Shown here: positions 7,128-13,613 of the stretch, one piece after another
Position numbering within the stretch: the stretch's first letter is position 1
Layout: every line of letters starts with the position of its first letter
NCBI GenBank assembly: GCA_001399805.1
Contig: LIHJ01000067.1
Location: 1 to 17,787 of the forward strand
Length of the DNA stretch: 17,787 bases
Direction of reading: 5' to 3'
From: Candidatus Bathyarchaeota archaeon BA1
Lineage (GTDB): Archaea > Thermoproteota > Bathyarchaeia > Bathyarchaeales > Bathyarchaeaceae
Position numbers and translations under genes: made by a program
The notes under the pieces: generated by a model
Databases searched by the model: none
Seen by the model: the letters and a program-made list of their open reading frames with translations, nothing else
What the model was told of the DNA's origin: nothing

Positions 7128-7892
7128 ATGCAAATATATAGAACCCCAGGCATCTTCGTTTGTTTAAGTGCGTTTCTATTGGTGTTTGGCGCCTATCTTG
7201 CTACGATGGAAGTGCCTGTTCGGATAACTTATGACCCCGCTGCCGCCGAACAGTATAATCTTATGCGTGCCTACCTACCTTTCGGCTTTGTCCTCTGGAT
7301 TCTGGCTCTTGTGTTTCTCGTTTGTGGGATTGTCTTAGGAGTGCGGAAGCCTTTAGCGGTTGCCCAGTTGAAAAAACCATTCTCAATGCTTAGCATAATC
7401 GTCGGCTTGACGCTGGGCTTTTTGGCTTTGACTTCAACCTTCTTACCCTGGGTAATTGCTGAAAGGACTGAACCGTTTATAGAAACTCGTGGGGGCACAT
7501 TTAATGTCGGGCAGTATCATGCGCTGACGGGGCTCAGCCTCATGACCGGCCCCAACAGTATGGTGGGTGATGTAATATCCCTTGTGTTTGTAGGGGCAAT
7601 AATCGGCATTTTACACATCTCTCTTCTAACTCTCTTGGAGATGGAAAGAACGGACACCATGAGAGCATTCCTTTTCTTGTTAGGCGGTATATGTATTATC
7701 GTTCCAGTAACATTAGTATATGCACACAGAATCTGGTGGGTCGATTTGCGCGTTGATGGAGCATTAGGGTTCTCGCTGACGTTCGAAAGCCCAGGGATGG
7801 GCTTCCTAATCGCCACCTCATGCGCGATTGGTCTAATTGCTTTCGGGATAATCACTACCATAAAGTTAACTCGACAACGCTTGCATGCGTAG
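7128..7892 (+). CDS. Six-helix integral membrane protein of unknown function
   Basis: A 254-residue protein with hydrophobic segments at about 7-27, 50-72, 86-110, 147-170, 179-199 and 223-246, and a basic C-terminal tail. The loop between helices 3 and 4 is polar and carries a TEPFIETRGGTFNVGQYHAL stretch. I recognise no catalytic or transport motif. The open frame continues upstream to a GTG at 6969, but that part is the stump of a paralogue, so I take the ATG at 7128, where the hydrophobic N-terminus begins; AGG next to it is only a weak ribosome site. A TATA-like AAAGATAAAT lies at about 7087-7096. The gene is flanked by 22-base inverted repeats. Confidence 0.65.
   Translation: MQIYRTPGIFVCLSAFLLVFGAYLATMEVPVRITYDPAAAEQYNLMRAYLPFGFVLWILALVFLVCGIVLGVRKPLAVAQLKKPFSMLSIIVGLTLGFLALTSTFLPWVIAERTEPFIETRGGTFNVGQYHALTGLSLMTGPNSMVGDVISLVFVGAIIGILHISLLTLLEMERTDTMRAFLFLLGGICIIVPVTLVYAHRIWWVDLRVDGALGFSLTFESPGMGFLIATSCAIGLIAFGIITTIKLTRQRLHA
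7834..7892 (+). repeat. 3' end of the membrane-protein gene, repeated as a diverged copy at 7015-7070
   Basis: Direct repeat, same orientation, about 820 bases from the upstream copy. This is the functional copy, ending in TAG. Confidence 0.5.
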
Positions 7893-7902
7893 TGTAGGCT
7901 AA

Positions 7903-8079
7903 TTATGCGGATGCACCCATCAGCACGTCCTTGATACTACCAAGATTCAAACTGTCAAAAAGCACTTCCAAAGACTCGAAATCCACAGCAACCACAAAAA
8001 ACTTTAGACAGACCTCACAAAAAAGAATTTTGAACCAAGCATGCGCGCCAATAAGCTCTAAAGTTGAAGCGAAAAACAT
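7903..8079 (-). CDS. Small hypothetical protein, 58 residues
   Basis: An ATG-started minus-strand frame in the spacer between the membrane-protein and SIMPL genes. Its later part has protein-like composition: KFFVVAVDFESLEVLFDSLN, then a helix and the end KDVLMGASA. A CEVC pair lies near residues 21-24. The right arm of the inverted repeat is inside it and encodes AHAWFKI, the same peptide the left arm encodes in one plus frame. No ribosome site precedes the ATG, so it may be the tail of a decayed gene or a domain fragment. I do not recognise the family. The overlapping plus-strand frame at 7931-8122 looks less protein-like. Confidence 0.33.
   Translation of the reverse strand: MFFASTLELIGAHAWFKILFCEVCLKFFVVAVDFESLEVLFDSLNLGSIKDVLMGASA
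8026..8047 (-). repeat. Right arm of the 22-base perfect inverted repeat
   Basis: Exact reverse complement of 7059-7080. Beyond the arm, both sites also share GCGCGCCAA and an AAGCTCTA a little further on, in the same plus-strand order. Confidence 0.7.
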
Positions 8080-8135
8080 TGGTAGAGAGAAAAAAATAGA
8101 GTTGTTTATGCGTGTTCTATGATGTCGGCGACTGT

Positions 8136-8939
8136 TTATTCGATTATGTATGTGACCCTGACCATGACGGTGATTTCCACCTCTGTCGGTGGCATGATCG
8201 GTGTTGGCGGCACTGGTACTGCAGCATAAGCCTCAATCAGCCCACGGTAAGGGTAGTGATAGGTCTCTTCGGTGGCGCTGGCTACGCCTATGATTGTAAC
8301 TCCCAGCGATTTGGCGATGGTTTCCGCCTTGGCTCTAGCGTCCTCTACGGCTCCCTGCCTAGCTAGAGTCTTCAGCTCCTCGATCTTTTCCTTTGTGAAG
8401 GTGAAGTAGACTCCCTCCACCCTGTTGGCTCCAGCCCCAACCGCCCCATCGATGATCTGACCTACTTTGTCTAGGCTGGTTGTGGTGACCCTCAGCATGT
8501 GGGTGACCTCAAACCCTATGATGGTTCTCCCATAGGATGAGTACTTGGGATAAAGACCAAAGCGTGAGGTTTCTATGTCCTCCTCAGGTATGCCCATGGC
8601 TTTCAGGGCTCCAATCACCTTGTTCATGAACTCAGCGTTTTTTGCTAGGGCTTCCGTGGCTGTGGTCGCTTCGGTCACAGCTCCCAGCCTCAGTTCAGCT
8701 TGGTTTGGCTTCGCAGAGGCTCTGCCTAAACCAGCAACCGCAATCGTCCTTAACTGGGCTCCTTGCTCCGACCCACCGATTATAACAGGATAGACTCTTG
8801 GCTCGCTATACTGAGGTGATTGACTATACTGACCACGCTGACCCTGTTGAACGACAGCGACGAGGTAGCCGCCCACACTCGCTAAAGCAACAGCCAACAC
8901 AAGGATAATCCCATAGAGTTGTTTTCCCCTCGAGCTCAT
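8136..8939 (-). CDS. Membrane-anchored SIMPL-domain protein (DUF541, YggE-like)
   Basis: A 267-residue protein with one N-terminal membrane segment (about residues 8-27), a Gln/Ser/Tyr-rich linker (QQGQRGQYSQSPQYSEP) and an extracytoplasmic SIMPL domain. Family signs are TIAVAGLGRASAKPNQAEL, LGAVTEATTATEALAKNAE, IETSRFGLYP, the VTHMLRVTT strand, ARAKAETIAKSLG and a final strand EVEITVMVRVTYIIE. Bacterial YggE is linked to oxidative-stress protection; the biochemical role is unclear. The frame extends to a GTG at 8975, but the TATA-like box at 8976-8986 predicts transcription from about 8954, and GGGGA lies just before the ATG at 8939, so that start is used. It appears to be a single-gene unit. 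Confidence 0.9.
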   Translation of the reverse strand: MSSRGKQLYGIILVLAVALASVGGYLVAVVQQGQRGQYSQSPQYSEPRVYPVIIGGSEQGAQLRTIAVAGLGRASAKPNQAELRLGAVTEATTATEALAKNAEFMNKVIGALKAMGIPEEDIETSRFGLYPKYSSYGRTIIGFEVTHMLRVTTTSLDKVGQIIDGAVGAGANRVEGVYFTFTKEKIEELKTLARQGAVEDARAKAETIAKSLGVTIIGVASATEETYHYPYRGLIEAYAAVPVPPTPIMPPTEVEITVMVRVTYIIE

Positions 8940-8975
8940 AACACATCCCCGTTTTGAACAAAATATATCTCTCAC

Positions 8976-8986
8976 TATTTAATCCT
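8976..8986 (-). promoter_or_regulatory. Probable BRE/TATA element of the SIMPL-domain gene
   Basis: AGGATTAAATA on the minus strand, identical over 11 bases to the element before the BKACE gene, about 37 bases before the chosen ATG. Confidence 0.45.
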
Positions 8987-9062
8987 ACACTTTAGAACGA
9001 CACGTCCACCTTTTAGAACAGCGCACAAACGTTAATTATTTTGCCATGAAAAGCTTTTTCGC

Positions 9063-9610
9063 TTAGCCGTAGGGCCCTTTGACCAGGTAGCCTGCGTCCC
9101 TCAAAGCCATGTCCATGTCCTCTAGGGAGAGCCCCCTCAGGTGTGGGGAGCCCCTGAACCTAAACCTCTTCTCAAAGCTCTCCTCCACATACTCCTCCCC
9201 CTTGAGGAGTAGGTAGTGGATGATGGTGAGGACCTTCCTAGCTAGGGCCACGATGGCCGTTTTGCTCCCTTCCTTGCCTTAACCCGCAGGTAGAACAGCC
9301 TTAGCCTTGAATCCCTGACCTTTATGGCTGCATGGGCCACCTGAACCATGATGCGCCTAAGCCACTTGGAGCCCTGCTTGGTGATCCTCCCGGTTAGGTT
9401 CTTCCCAGCCGACTGGTAGACCGATGGGGCCAAGCCTGCCCAAGAGGCCAGCCTCTTACCATCCTCAAAGCGCTTTGGGTCACCTATCTCAGCCATGATC
9501 ACGGCAGCCGATGTCCTCCCAACACCTGGAGCCTTGGCTATGAGCTTCGTGTCCTCCTTGTTGACGAGCCCCTGGACCCTTGCATCCACCCTCCTGATCC
9601 CCCTGTCCAT
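9063..9610 (-). pseudogene. C-terminal half of an IS110-family transposase, frameshifted
   Basis: On minus, from 9610, the frame reads DRGIRRVDARV, then IAKAPGVGRTSAAVIMAEIG, RFEDGKRLASWAGLAPS, the SAGKNLTGRITKQGSKWLRR block with the serine typical of the IS110 C-terminal domain, and LRLFYLRVKARKG. It then hits a stop at 9242. A second frame resumes the family sequence (KTAIVALARKVLTIIHYLL, then KGEEYVEESF) and ends at 9063, so a one-base indel lies near 9250-9275. The part of the minus frame above 9610 is antisense to the other transposase piece on plus. The DEDD N-terminal domain is absent, so the element cannot code for an active enzyme. Confidence 0.85.
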
Positions 9611-9614
9611 ACCA

Positions 9615-9752
9615 GGCCGAAAGACAGACCAGGCAAGCTCAGAATGGCTGGCCCACCTCCTGAGAGGCGGCTTGATCAAGCCAAGCTATGTGCCGGGGAG
9701 GCGCCTGAGGGGGCTTAGGGAACTCACTAGGCTCAGGGTTAAGCTGGTCCAG
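9615..9752 (+). pseudogene. Internal N-terminal-half fragment of an IS110-family transposase, inverted relative to its C-terminal half
   Basis: In the plus frame this reads GRKTDQASSEWLAHLLRGG, LIKPSYVPGRR, then LRGLRELTRLRVKLVQ. That corresponds to the IS110 block KTD-x2-DA-x2-LA-x-LLR-x-G followed by P-x6-RELR-x2-TR-x-R-x-LV. It starts 5 bases from where the minus-strand C-terminal half begins. The first ~80 residues and the coiled-coil middle of the protein are missing. The following bases no longer fit the family. Confidence 0.65.
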
Positions 9753-9999
9753 AGCCCAAAGTTAGAGTTTTCGTCCCCATGTATGAACTATTGCAAGTTT
9801 CTAAATGCGAAAAAATGCGGCAAAATCATTGCACAACCAAAAGAGCTTATAACTTAACAATGTACTCCTTGTTTTTGGTTGCTTTCTCAAGCGGCATAAA
9901 CGCAATTGCAACAGGGGCCCTCATAGACATGCACACAATGCAATACAAAAGAAGAAAAGTAGCAAAAAATAAATATTCAAAAAATGAATATACTAGCTC
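9753..9999 (+). other. AT-rich spacer with a doubtful 52-residue ORF and the promoter of the next gene
   Basis: No recognised gene. An ATG at 9860 opens a frame to TAA at 10018 (MYSLFLVAFSSGINAIATG, then a KRRK-rich tail) that overlaps the next gene; it has no ribosome site and I give it little weight. The right end holds the TATA box of the RusA-like gene. Confidence 0.3.
9964..9977 (+). promoter_or_regulatory. Probable TATA box for a leaderless RusA-like gene
   Basis: AAAAAATAAATATT is centred about 28 bases before the ATG at 10000. Transcription would start at or next to the ATG, which agrees with the lack of any ribosome site (ACTAGCTC before ATG). Confidence 0.45.
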
Positions 10000-10833
10000 A
10001 TGCCACCTGCAAAATTAACTGTCGCGGATTTCATGCAGAAGCTCTGCCAAAGAGCACGTTATGGCATTCAAGGAGAGAAGCCTATTGCAATAATTGTGGC
10101 TCTCAAATACATTTACGAAAATCCACAACTCGTTGGAAAGCATTTGTTAGAGCTTTTTGATGACCCGAAACATGAAAGTCAAGTCAGGGAAATTTTCATA
10201 GATTTAGCCAAACGACACGGCAGAATAGGCGAGCCAGTCACTTCTTGGAGTGTCATCACAGGAAAGAATAGAGAACTCCAAAATGCAATCATGAAATCAG
10301 CAAATGTAAATGAAGCGTTTTCTGAGCTAACCTTGGAGGAAATAAACCAGCTTCTTGAATTATACATCCAAACATTAGAAAAGACTACAAAGCCAGCTCC
10401 CGATGTCAAAGTAGAAAAGATATCGAGAACACCTTTAAGGCTCCCATTTAAGGAAGCTGTGGGCACTGTTGTTTCAGTATTTGTACCTGGAAGCCCGCAA
10501 ACTTTTGGGGATAAAAGGTATGAGGAGCCGTGGAAAATCAGAATAGCCCAAAAAGTGAAAGAATCATGCAGCAGCGAATTACCCATCAAAGATAAAGTTC
10601 AAGTCCACCTGATTTTTTATTTGTTTAGAGAACGAAGAGTAGATTTGGACAATTTGATAAAGCCATGTCTGGATGCCATAGGTAGCGTGTTATTTGAGAA
10701 AAGAAAAGGGGCACGGAGCAATTGGGATACTGACGATTATTGGATTTTTAAAATAATTGCAGAGAAGAATATAATTAGTAAAGAGAATCAAGAAGGAGCT
10801 AAAATCGTGATTTCTCAATTAGTAGGTATGTAA
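10000..10833 (+). CDS. RusA-like Holliday junction resolvase fused to an unrecognised N-terminal helical domain
   Basis: 277 residues. The C-terminal part (about 155-277) matches the RusA family of phage-type endonucleases that resolve four-way junctions: VSVFVPGSPQTFGDKR is the opening strand, RRVDLDNLIKPCLDAIG carries D215, D217, N218, K221 and D225, and WDTDDYWIFKI supplies the third acidic site (D243/D245/D246). In E. coli RusA the catalytic acids are D70, D72 and D91. Typical RusA proteins are about 120 residues, so the first ~130 residues (mostly helices, e.g. EKPIAIIVALKYIYENPQL, VREIFIDLAKRHGRIGEP) are extra; I cannot name that domain. Composition is AT-rich, unlike the IS remnant beside it, and the setting suggests arrival with a virus or mobile element. 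Confidence 0.8.
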   Translation: MPPAKLTVADFMQKLCQRARYGIQGEKPIAIIVALKYIYENPQLVGKHLLELFDDPKHESQVREIFIDLAKRHGRIGEPVTSWSVITGKNRELQNAIMKSANVNEAFSELTLEEINQLLELYIQTLEKTTKPAPDVKVEKISRTPLRLPFKEAVGTVVSVFVPGSPQTFGDKRYEEPWKIRIAQKVKESCSSELPIKDKVQVHLIFYLFRERRVDLDNLIKPCLDAIGSVLFEKRKGARSNWDTDDYWIFKIIAEKNIISKENQEGAKIVISQLVGM

Positions 10834-10862
10834 TGGTGGGCAACACCTTTTTAGTTGTTCGT

Positions 10863-10880
10863 CATCATTGCAACATGATG
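10863..10880 (+). other. Inverted repeat 30 bases after the RusA-like gene
   Basis: CATCAT, a 6-base loop and ATGATG. It could be a 3'-end hairpin of the RusA-like transcript; no clear T-run follows, so a terminator call would be weak. Confidence 0.25.
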
Positions 10881-10909
10881 ATTCTGTCAGCTGTGGACTT
10901 TTTCCATCC

Positions 10910-10922
10910 CTAAAAATAAAAG
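10910..10922 (+). promoter_or_regulatory. Probable TATA box for the zinc-ribbon small protein
   Basis: CTAAAAATAAAAG is centred about 48 bases before the ATG at 10964, predicting a start near 10941, upstream of the AGGTGG ribosome site at 10953-10958. Confidence 0.4.
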
Positions 10923-10963
10923 GTCCATTAGACAGATACATCTGGTGATGGTAGGTGGCTTTC

Positions 10964-11107
10964 ATGTGGAAAAGGTTATTGTGTAAACTTGGGTCCCACG
11001 ACTGGAGTAAGCCCAGAACAACATACATAAGCGGCTCCAACGTGAGGGAGCTCACCCAATATTGCAGGAGATGCGGGAAACAAAAGAGGTGGATTGAAAC
11101 CGTCTAA
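10964..11107 (+). CDS. Small zinc-ribbon-like protein, 47 residues (DUF1660-like)
   Basis: A short gene with good signals: TATA box, AGGTGG five bases before the ATG, and a coherent product. The protein begins MWKRLLCKLGSHDWSK and ends YCRRCGKQKRWIETV. C7 with H12 and the C34-x2-C37 pair could bind one zinc ion. The C-K-x-G-x-H-x-W start followed by a late CxxC is the pattern of small prophage-type zinc-ribbon proteins such as DUF1660; I base this on motif resemblance only. It follows the RusA-like gene on the same strand with its own promoter and may belong to the same mobile cargo. Nucleic-acid binding is a guess. Confidence 0.6.
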   Translation: MWKRLLCKLGSHDWSKPRTTYISGSNVRELTQYCRRCGKQKRWIETV

Positions 11108-11380
11108 TATCTTCGCCAAATGTTGCATGGGCACTCATTCCAGCAGTAGCGACTGCCCTTAAATACGCAGTCTTACACTCAGGCCTAGCGCGCGCTAACG
11201 GCGTTCACATCTACCGAAAAAGAAAATAAACATCACCATTAGAGGGGTTCACTAAAAAATAATGAATGTTATAAGGACACAACTAACGCAACGAAGCAAA
11301 AGGGAGAAAGTTTTCATGGAAAAGCGACATCCTTTTTCTCCGAAGTCCCTTGAACGCTAACTTATTTCGACATCCAAAGA
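11108..11380. other. Spacer between the accessory patch and the biotin operon
   Basis: A plus frame from about 11104 to TAA at 11229 has protein-like composition (VAWALIPAVATALKY, then VHIYRKRK) but no start codon, so it may be a gene tail. A nested stem-loop at 11303-11341 (GGAGAAAG pairing with CTTTTTCTCC with a bulge, and inside it TTTTC-ATG-GAAAA) lies about 40 bases after the biotin-carrier stop and could end the biotin operon transcript on minus. Confidence 0.3.
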
Positions 11381-11932
11381 TTAACTAATTATGACGAGAA
11401 CATCTCCTTCATTCACAGCCACGCCCTCTGAAACCATGACCTCTTGAACCAATCCAGATTTAGGGGCGGTGATTTCATTCTCCATCTTCATGGCCTCCAG
11501 AATGCAGATGACACCGCCGGCGTTCACGGAATCCCCTCTTTTGACCTTCACCGACACGATCTTTCCTGCCATGGGAGCGGCAACAACTCCCTCCTCCACC
11601 ATCTTTCTCGAGGGTTTAGTGACAGATATCAAGGCGGGCGGTTCGGGAACCTGTGAGATGATCTTCTTTATGGCTGTTGGTAGCTCCACCCTAAAGGGAG
11701 TCTCGTTGACCTTAATGGAAAATGGTGCTCTTCTATCAATCTTTTCTAATTCTATCTTATAGGATCTCCCTTGAATCTTGAGCGAAAATGGTGCTTTAAA
11801 ACTCAGTTCGCCCACAGGTTCCACATCGTAGGGCTTGTCGTTGACTTTAACTAAAAAGGGAGAGCCCTTATCATGCTTAATCAGTTCCACTTTGTATGAC
11901 TTACCGTCAACGGAAATGTTATATTCCCTCAA
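11381..11932 (-). CDS. Biotin carboxyl carrier protein (1.3S/MmdC-like) with duplicated N-terminal motif
   Basis: This 183-residue protein carries biotin between the two carboxyltransferase subunits. The C-terminal biotinyl domain runs from VVAAPMAGKIVSVKVKRGD through CILEAMKMENEI to GDVLVIIS; the biotinylated lysine is K149 in EAMKMEN. The N-terminal third holds two similar ~37-residue units: YNISVDGKSYKVELIK with SPFLVKVNDKPYDVE, and FSLKIQGRSYKIELEK with APFSIKVNETPFRVE. Carrier proteins usually show one such unit. The frame begins with a TTG at 11959, but GGGGGAG sits correctly for the TTG at 11932, which is used here; that start overlaps the 5S-like gene by 14 bases, suggesting coupled translation. 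A V/P-containing linker (QVPEPPALISVTKPSRK) joins the two parts. Confidence 0.9.
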   Translation of the reverse strand: MREYNISVDGKSYKVELIKHDKGSPFLVKVNDKPYDVEPVGELSFKAPFSLKIQGRSYKIELEKIDRRAPFSIKVNETPFRVELPTAIKKIISQVPEPPALISVTKPSRKMVEEGVVAAPMAGKIVSVKVKRGDSVNAGGVICILEAMKMENEITAPKSGLVQEVMVSEGVAVNEGDVLVIIS

Positions 11933-13490
11933 GATACTCCCCCCACCGCGATCCTCCAACCCTCATTAGGTCTTGCCTCCCCGCTATGCCCCAAGCAGAG
12001 ATTTTCCCCACCCTCCTCACAGGAATTACAGCCACAGTTTCAGGGGCACTAGCTAAGTACATTGTTATGGCGGTGGATAGGGCAGCAACCGCCTCCAATT
12101 CCTGTCTCTCCGCCTCTGTTGGAACCCTCACTTTCTCTTCACGTTTAAGAACTCTCTTCTTAAAGAACTCCAAGGCTGTTTTGGGGAAAAGAACATACGT
12201 TAGAGCATCTTCCTCGCTTTCAATGAATTGCTTCGCTTCTTCTGGGATGGTTTCAAGCTCCGGTTTCAACAGGTCGGCTGGGCGACGGGTGATGACCTCC
12301 TCATCTCTGATGATTTTCCTTTTAATCTCCTCGTCTATGGGTGCGGGGGGCTTGCCATATAACCCCTTAACGTATTCCCTCACCTCTTTGGGCACAATGC
12401 CATATCTCTCACCAGAAAGCACATTCAAAACCGCCTGCGTCCCTACCAGCTGGCTGGTCGGGGTGACCAAGGGCGGATAACCCAGTTCCTTTCGAGCCCT
12501 GGGCACCTCCTCCAAGACTTCCTTAAGCTTGTCCATCGCGTTTTGTTCCTTTAATTGAGAGATCAGGTTGGAGAACATCCCGCCAGGAATCTGATGAATC
12601 AGTATGGATGGGTCCACCCTTTCTGCCATAGGGTCTATCAGGCGGATAGGGTCGTAGTATTTCTCGCGTAATCCCCTAAAGTATTCGGATATCTCAACGA
12701 GGAGCCTCATGTCCAGGCCGGGATCGTACGGTGTATCCTTCAAGGCAGCCACAACCGATTCAACTGGTGGTTGAGACGTCCCCCAAGCCAAGGGAGAGAA
12801 GGCTGTGTCTATGATATCAACGCCAGCATCGCAAGCCCGAAGATATGTCATTAACGCCATCCCACTGGTGGAGTGACAATGCAAATGCACGGGCAGGCCA
12901 ATCTCCTTTTTAAAAGCCGTCACGAGGTCGTAGGCTCTTTGTGGAGCAAGCATCCCAGCCATATCCTTGATGCATATGGAATCACAATCCAGCTCAGCCA
13001 AGCGTTTCGCAATTTCCAAGTAGTGTTCTATCGTGTGCACGGGGCTAATGGTATAGCAAACCGTGCCTTGAGCGTGAGCGCCCACCCTTTTAACGGTGTT
13101 GATGGCCGTTTCCAGGTTTCTAACGTCGTTGAGGGCATCGAAAACCCGGAAGATGTCTATGCCATTTTCAGCTGCCTTCTCCACGAACCTTACGACCACG
13201 TCGTCCGGATAATTCCTGTAACCCACGATGTTTTGCCCTCTCAGAAGCATTTGTAATGGAGTCTTCTGTAGTGTTTTCTTTAATGAGTGCAACCTTTCCC
13301 AAGGGTCCTCACCTAGATATCGTATGGATACGTCGAAGGTTGCGCCACCCCAAACCTCAAAGGAGAAGAATCCCACCTCATCCATCTTCTCTGCTATTGG
13401 AAGCATGGAATCGGTCCTCATCCTCGTCGCCATCAGGGATTGATGGGCGTCTCGGAAGGTGGTGTCTGTGATTTTAACGGGTTTGGGCAA
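11919..13490 (-). CDS. Pyruvate/oxaloacetate carboxyltransferase (5S-like; PycB/OadA carboxyltransferase domain)
   Basis: About 523 residues: an HMGL-like TIM barrel followed by a PYC/OADA C-terminal domain, without an attached biotinyl domain. It moves CO2 between biotin and pyruvate/oxaloacetate. Numbered from the TTG used here, the metal site is formed by D9 (ITDTTFRDAHQS), the lysine K175 of CIKDMAGML (carbamylated in relatives) and H204/H206 of HLHCHSTSG. LLRGQNIVGYRNYPDD, FRVFDALND, AWGTSQPP and IHQIPGGMFSNL are also family-typical. The frame extends to a GTG at 13499, but AGGTG lies six bases before the TTG at 13490 and the resulting MPKPVKITDTT matches family N-termini. A TATA-like GATTAAAATATG is at 13537-13548 on minus. 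The length fits the separate 5S subunit of transcarboxylase better than an OadA fused to its biotin domain. Confidence 0.92.
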   Translation of the reverse strand: MPKPVKITDTTFRDAHQSLMATRMRTDSMLPIAEKMDEVGFFSFEVWGGATFDVSIRYLGEDPWERLHSLKKTLQKTPLQMLLRGQNIVGYRNYPDDVVVRFVEKAAENGIDIFRVFDALNDVRNLETAINTVKRVGAHAQGTVCYTISPVHTIEHYLEIAKRLAELDCDSICIKDMAGMLAPQRAYDLVTAFKKEIGLPVHLHCHSTSGMALMTYLRACDAGVDIIDTAFSPLAWGTSQPPVESVVAALKDTPYDPGLDMRLLVEISEYFRGLREKYYDPIRLIDPMAERVDPSILIHQIPGGMFSNLISQLKEQNAMDKLKEVLEEVPRARKELGYPPLVTPTSQLVGTQAVLNVLSGERYGIVPKEVREYVKGLYGKPPAPIDEEIKRKIIRDEEVITRRPADLLKPELETIPEEAKQFIESEEDALTYVLFPKTALEFFKKRVLKREEKVRVPTEAERQELEAVAALSTAITMYLASAPETVAVIPVRRVGKISAWGIAGRQDLMRVGGSRWGEYLEGI

Positions 13491-13536
13491 CCAATACACC
13501 TGATCTTACGTATAGACATTAACAACAATTAAGGCT

Positions 13537-13548
13537 CATATTTTAATC
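13537..13548 (-). promoter_or_regulatory. Possible internal promoter before the 5S-like gene
   Basis: GATTAAAATATG on minus, about 50 bases before the coding start, in the 114-base gap after the 12S-like gene. It may let the last two genes be transcribed independently of the first two. Confidence 0.35.
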
Positions 13549-13613
13549 TACTCATTCTATGAAACATTCCAATAGCACGAGTTCAATTGTGCTTTCATTC
13601 TGTAGGGTTCGAA

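Noticed and set aside
7931..8122. 63-codon plus-strand frame
   Set aside because: Composition is Ser/Thr/Lys-rich in AT-rich DNA, with no ribosome site; the minus-strand reading of the same bases is more protein-like.
9611..9679. First 23 codons of the minus-strand transposase frame
   Set aside because: Antisense to the plus-strand IS110 block (WLAHLLRGG region), not part of the transposase C-terminal half.
10179..10589. 136-codon minus-strand frame
   Set aside because: Antisense to the RusA-like gene; no recognisable motifs.
11896..12480. 194-codon plus-strand frame
   Set aside because: Antisense shadow of the 5S-like carboxyltransferase and the carrier start; no family resemblance.
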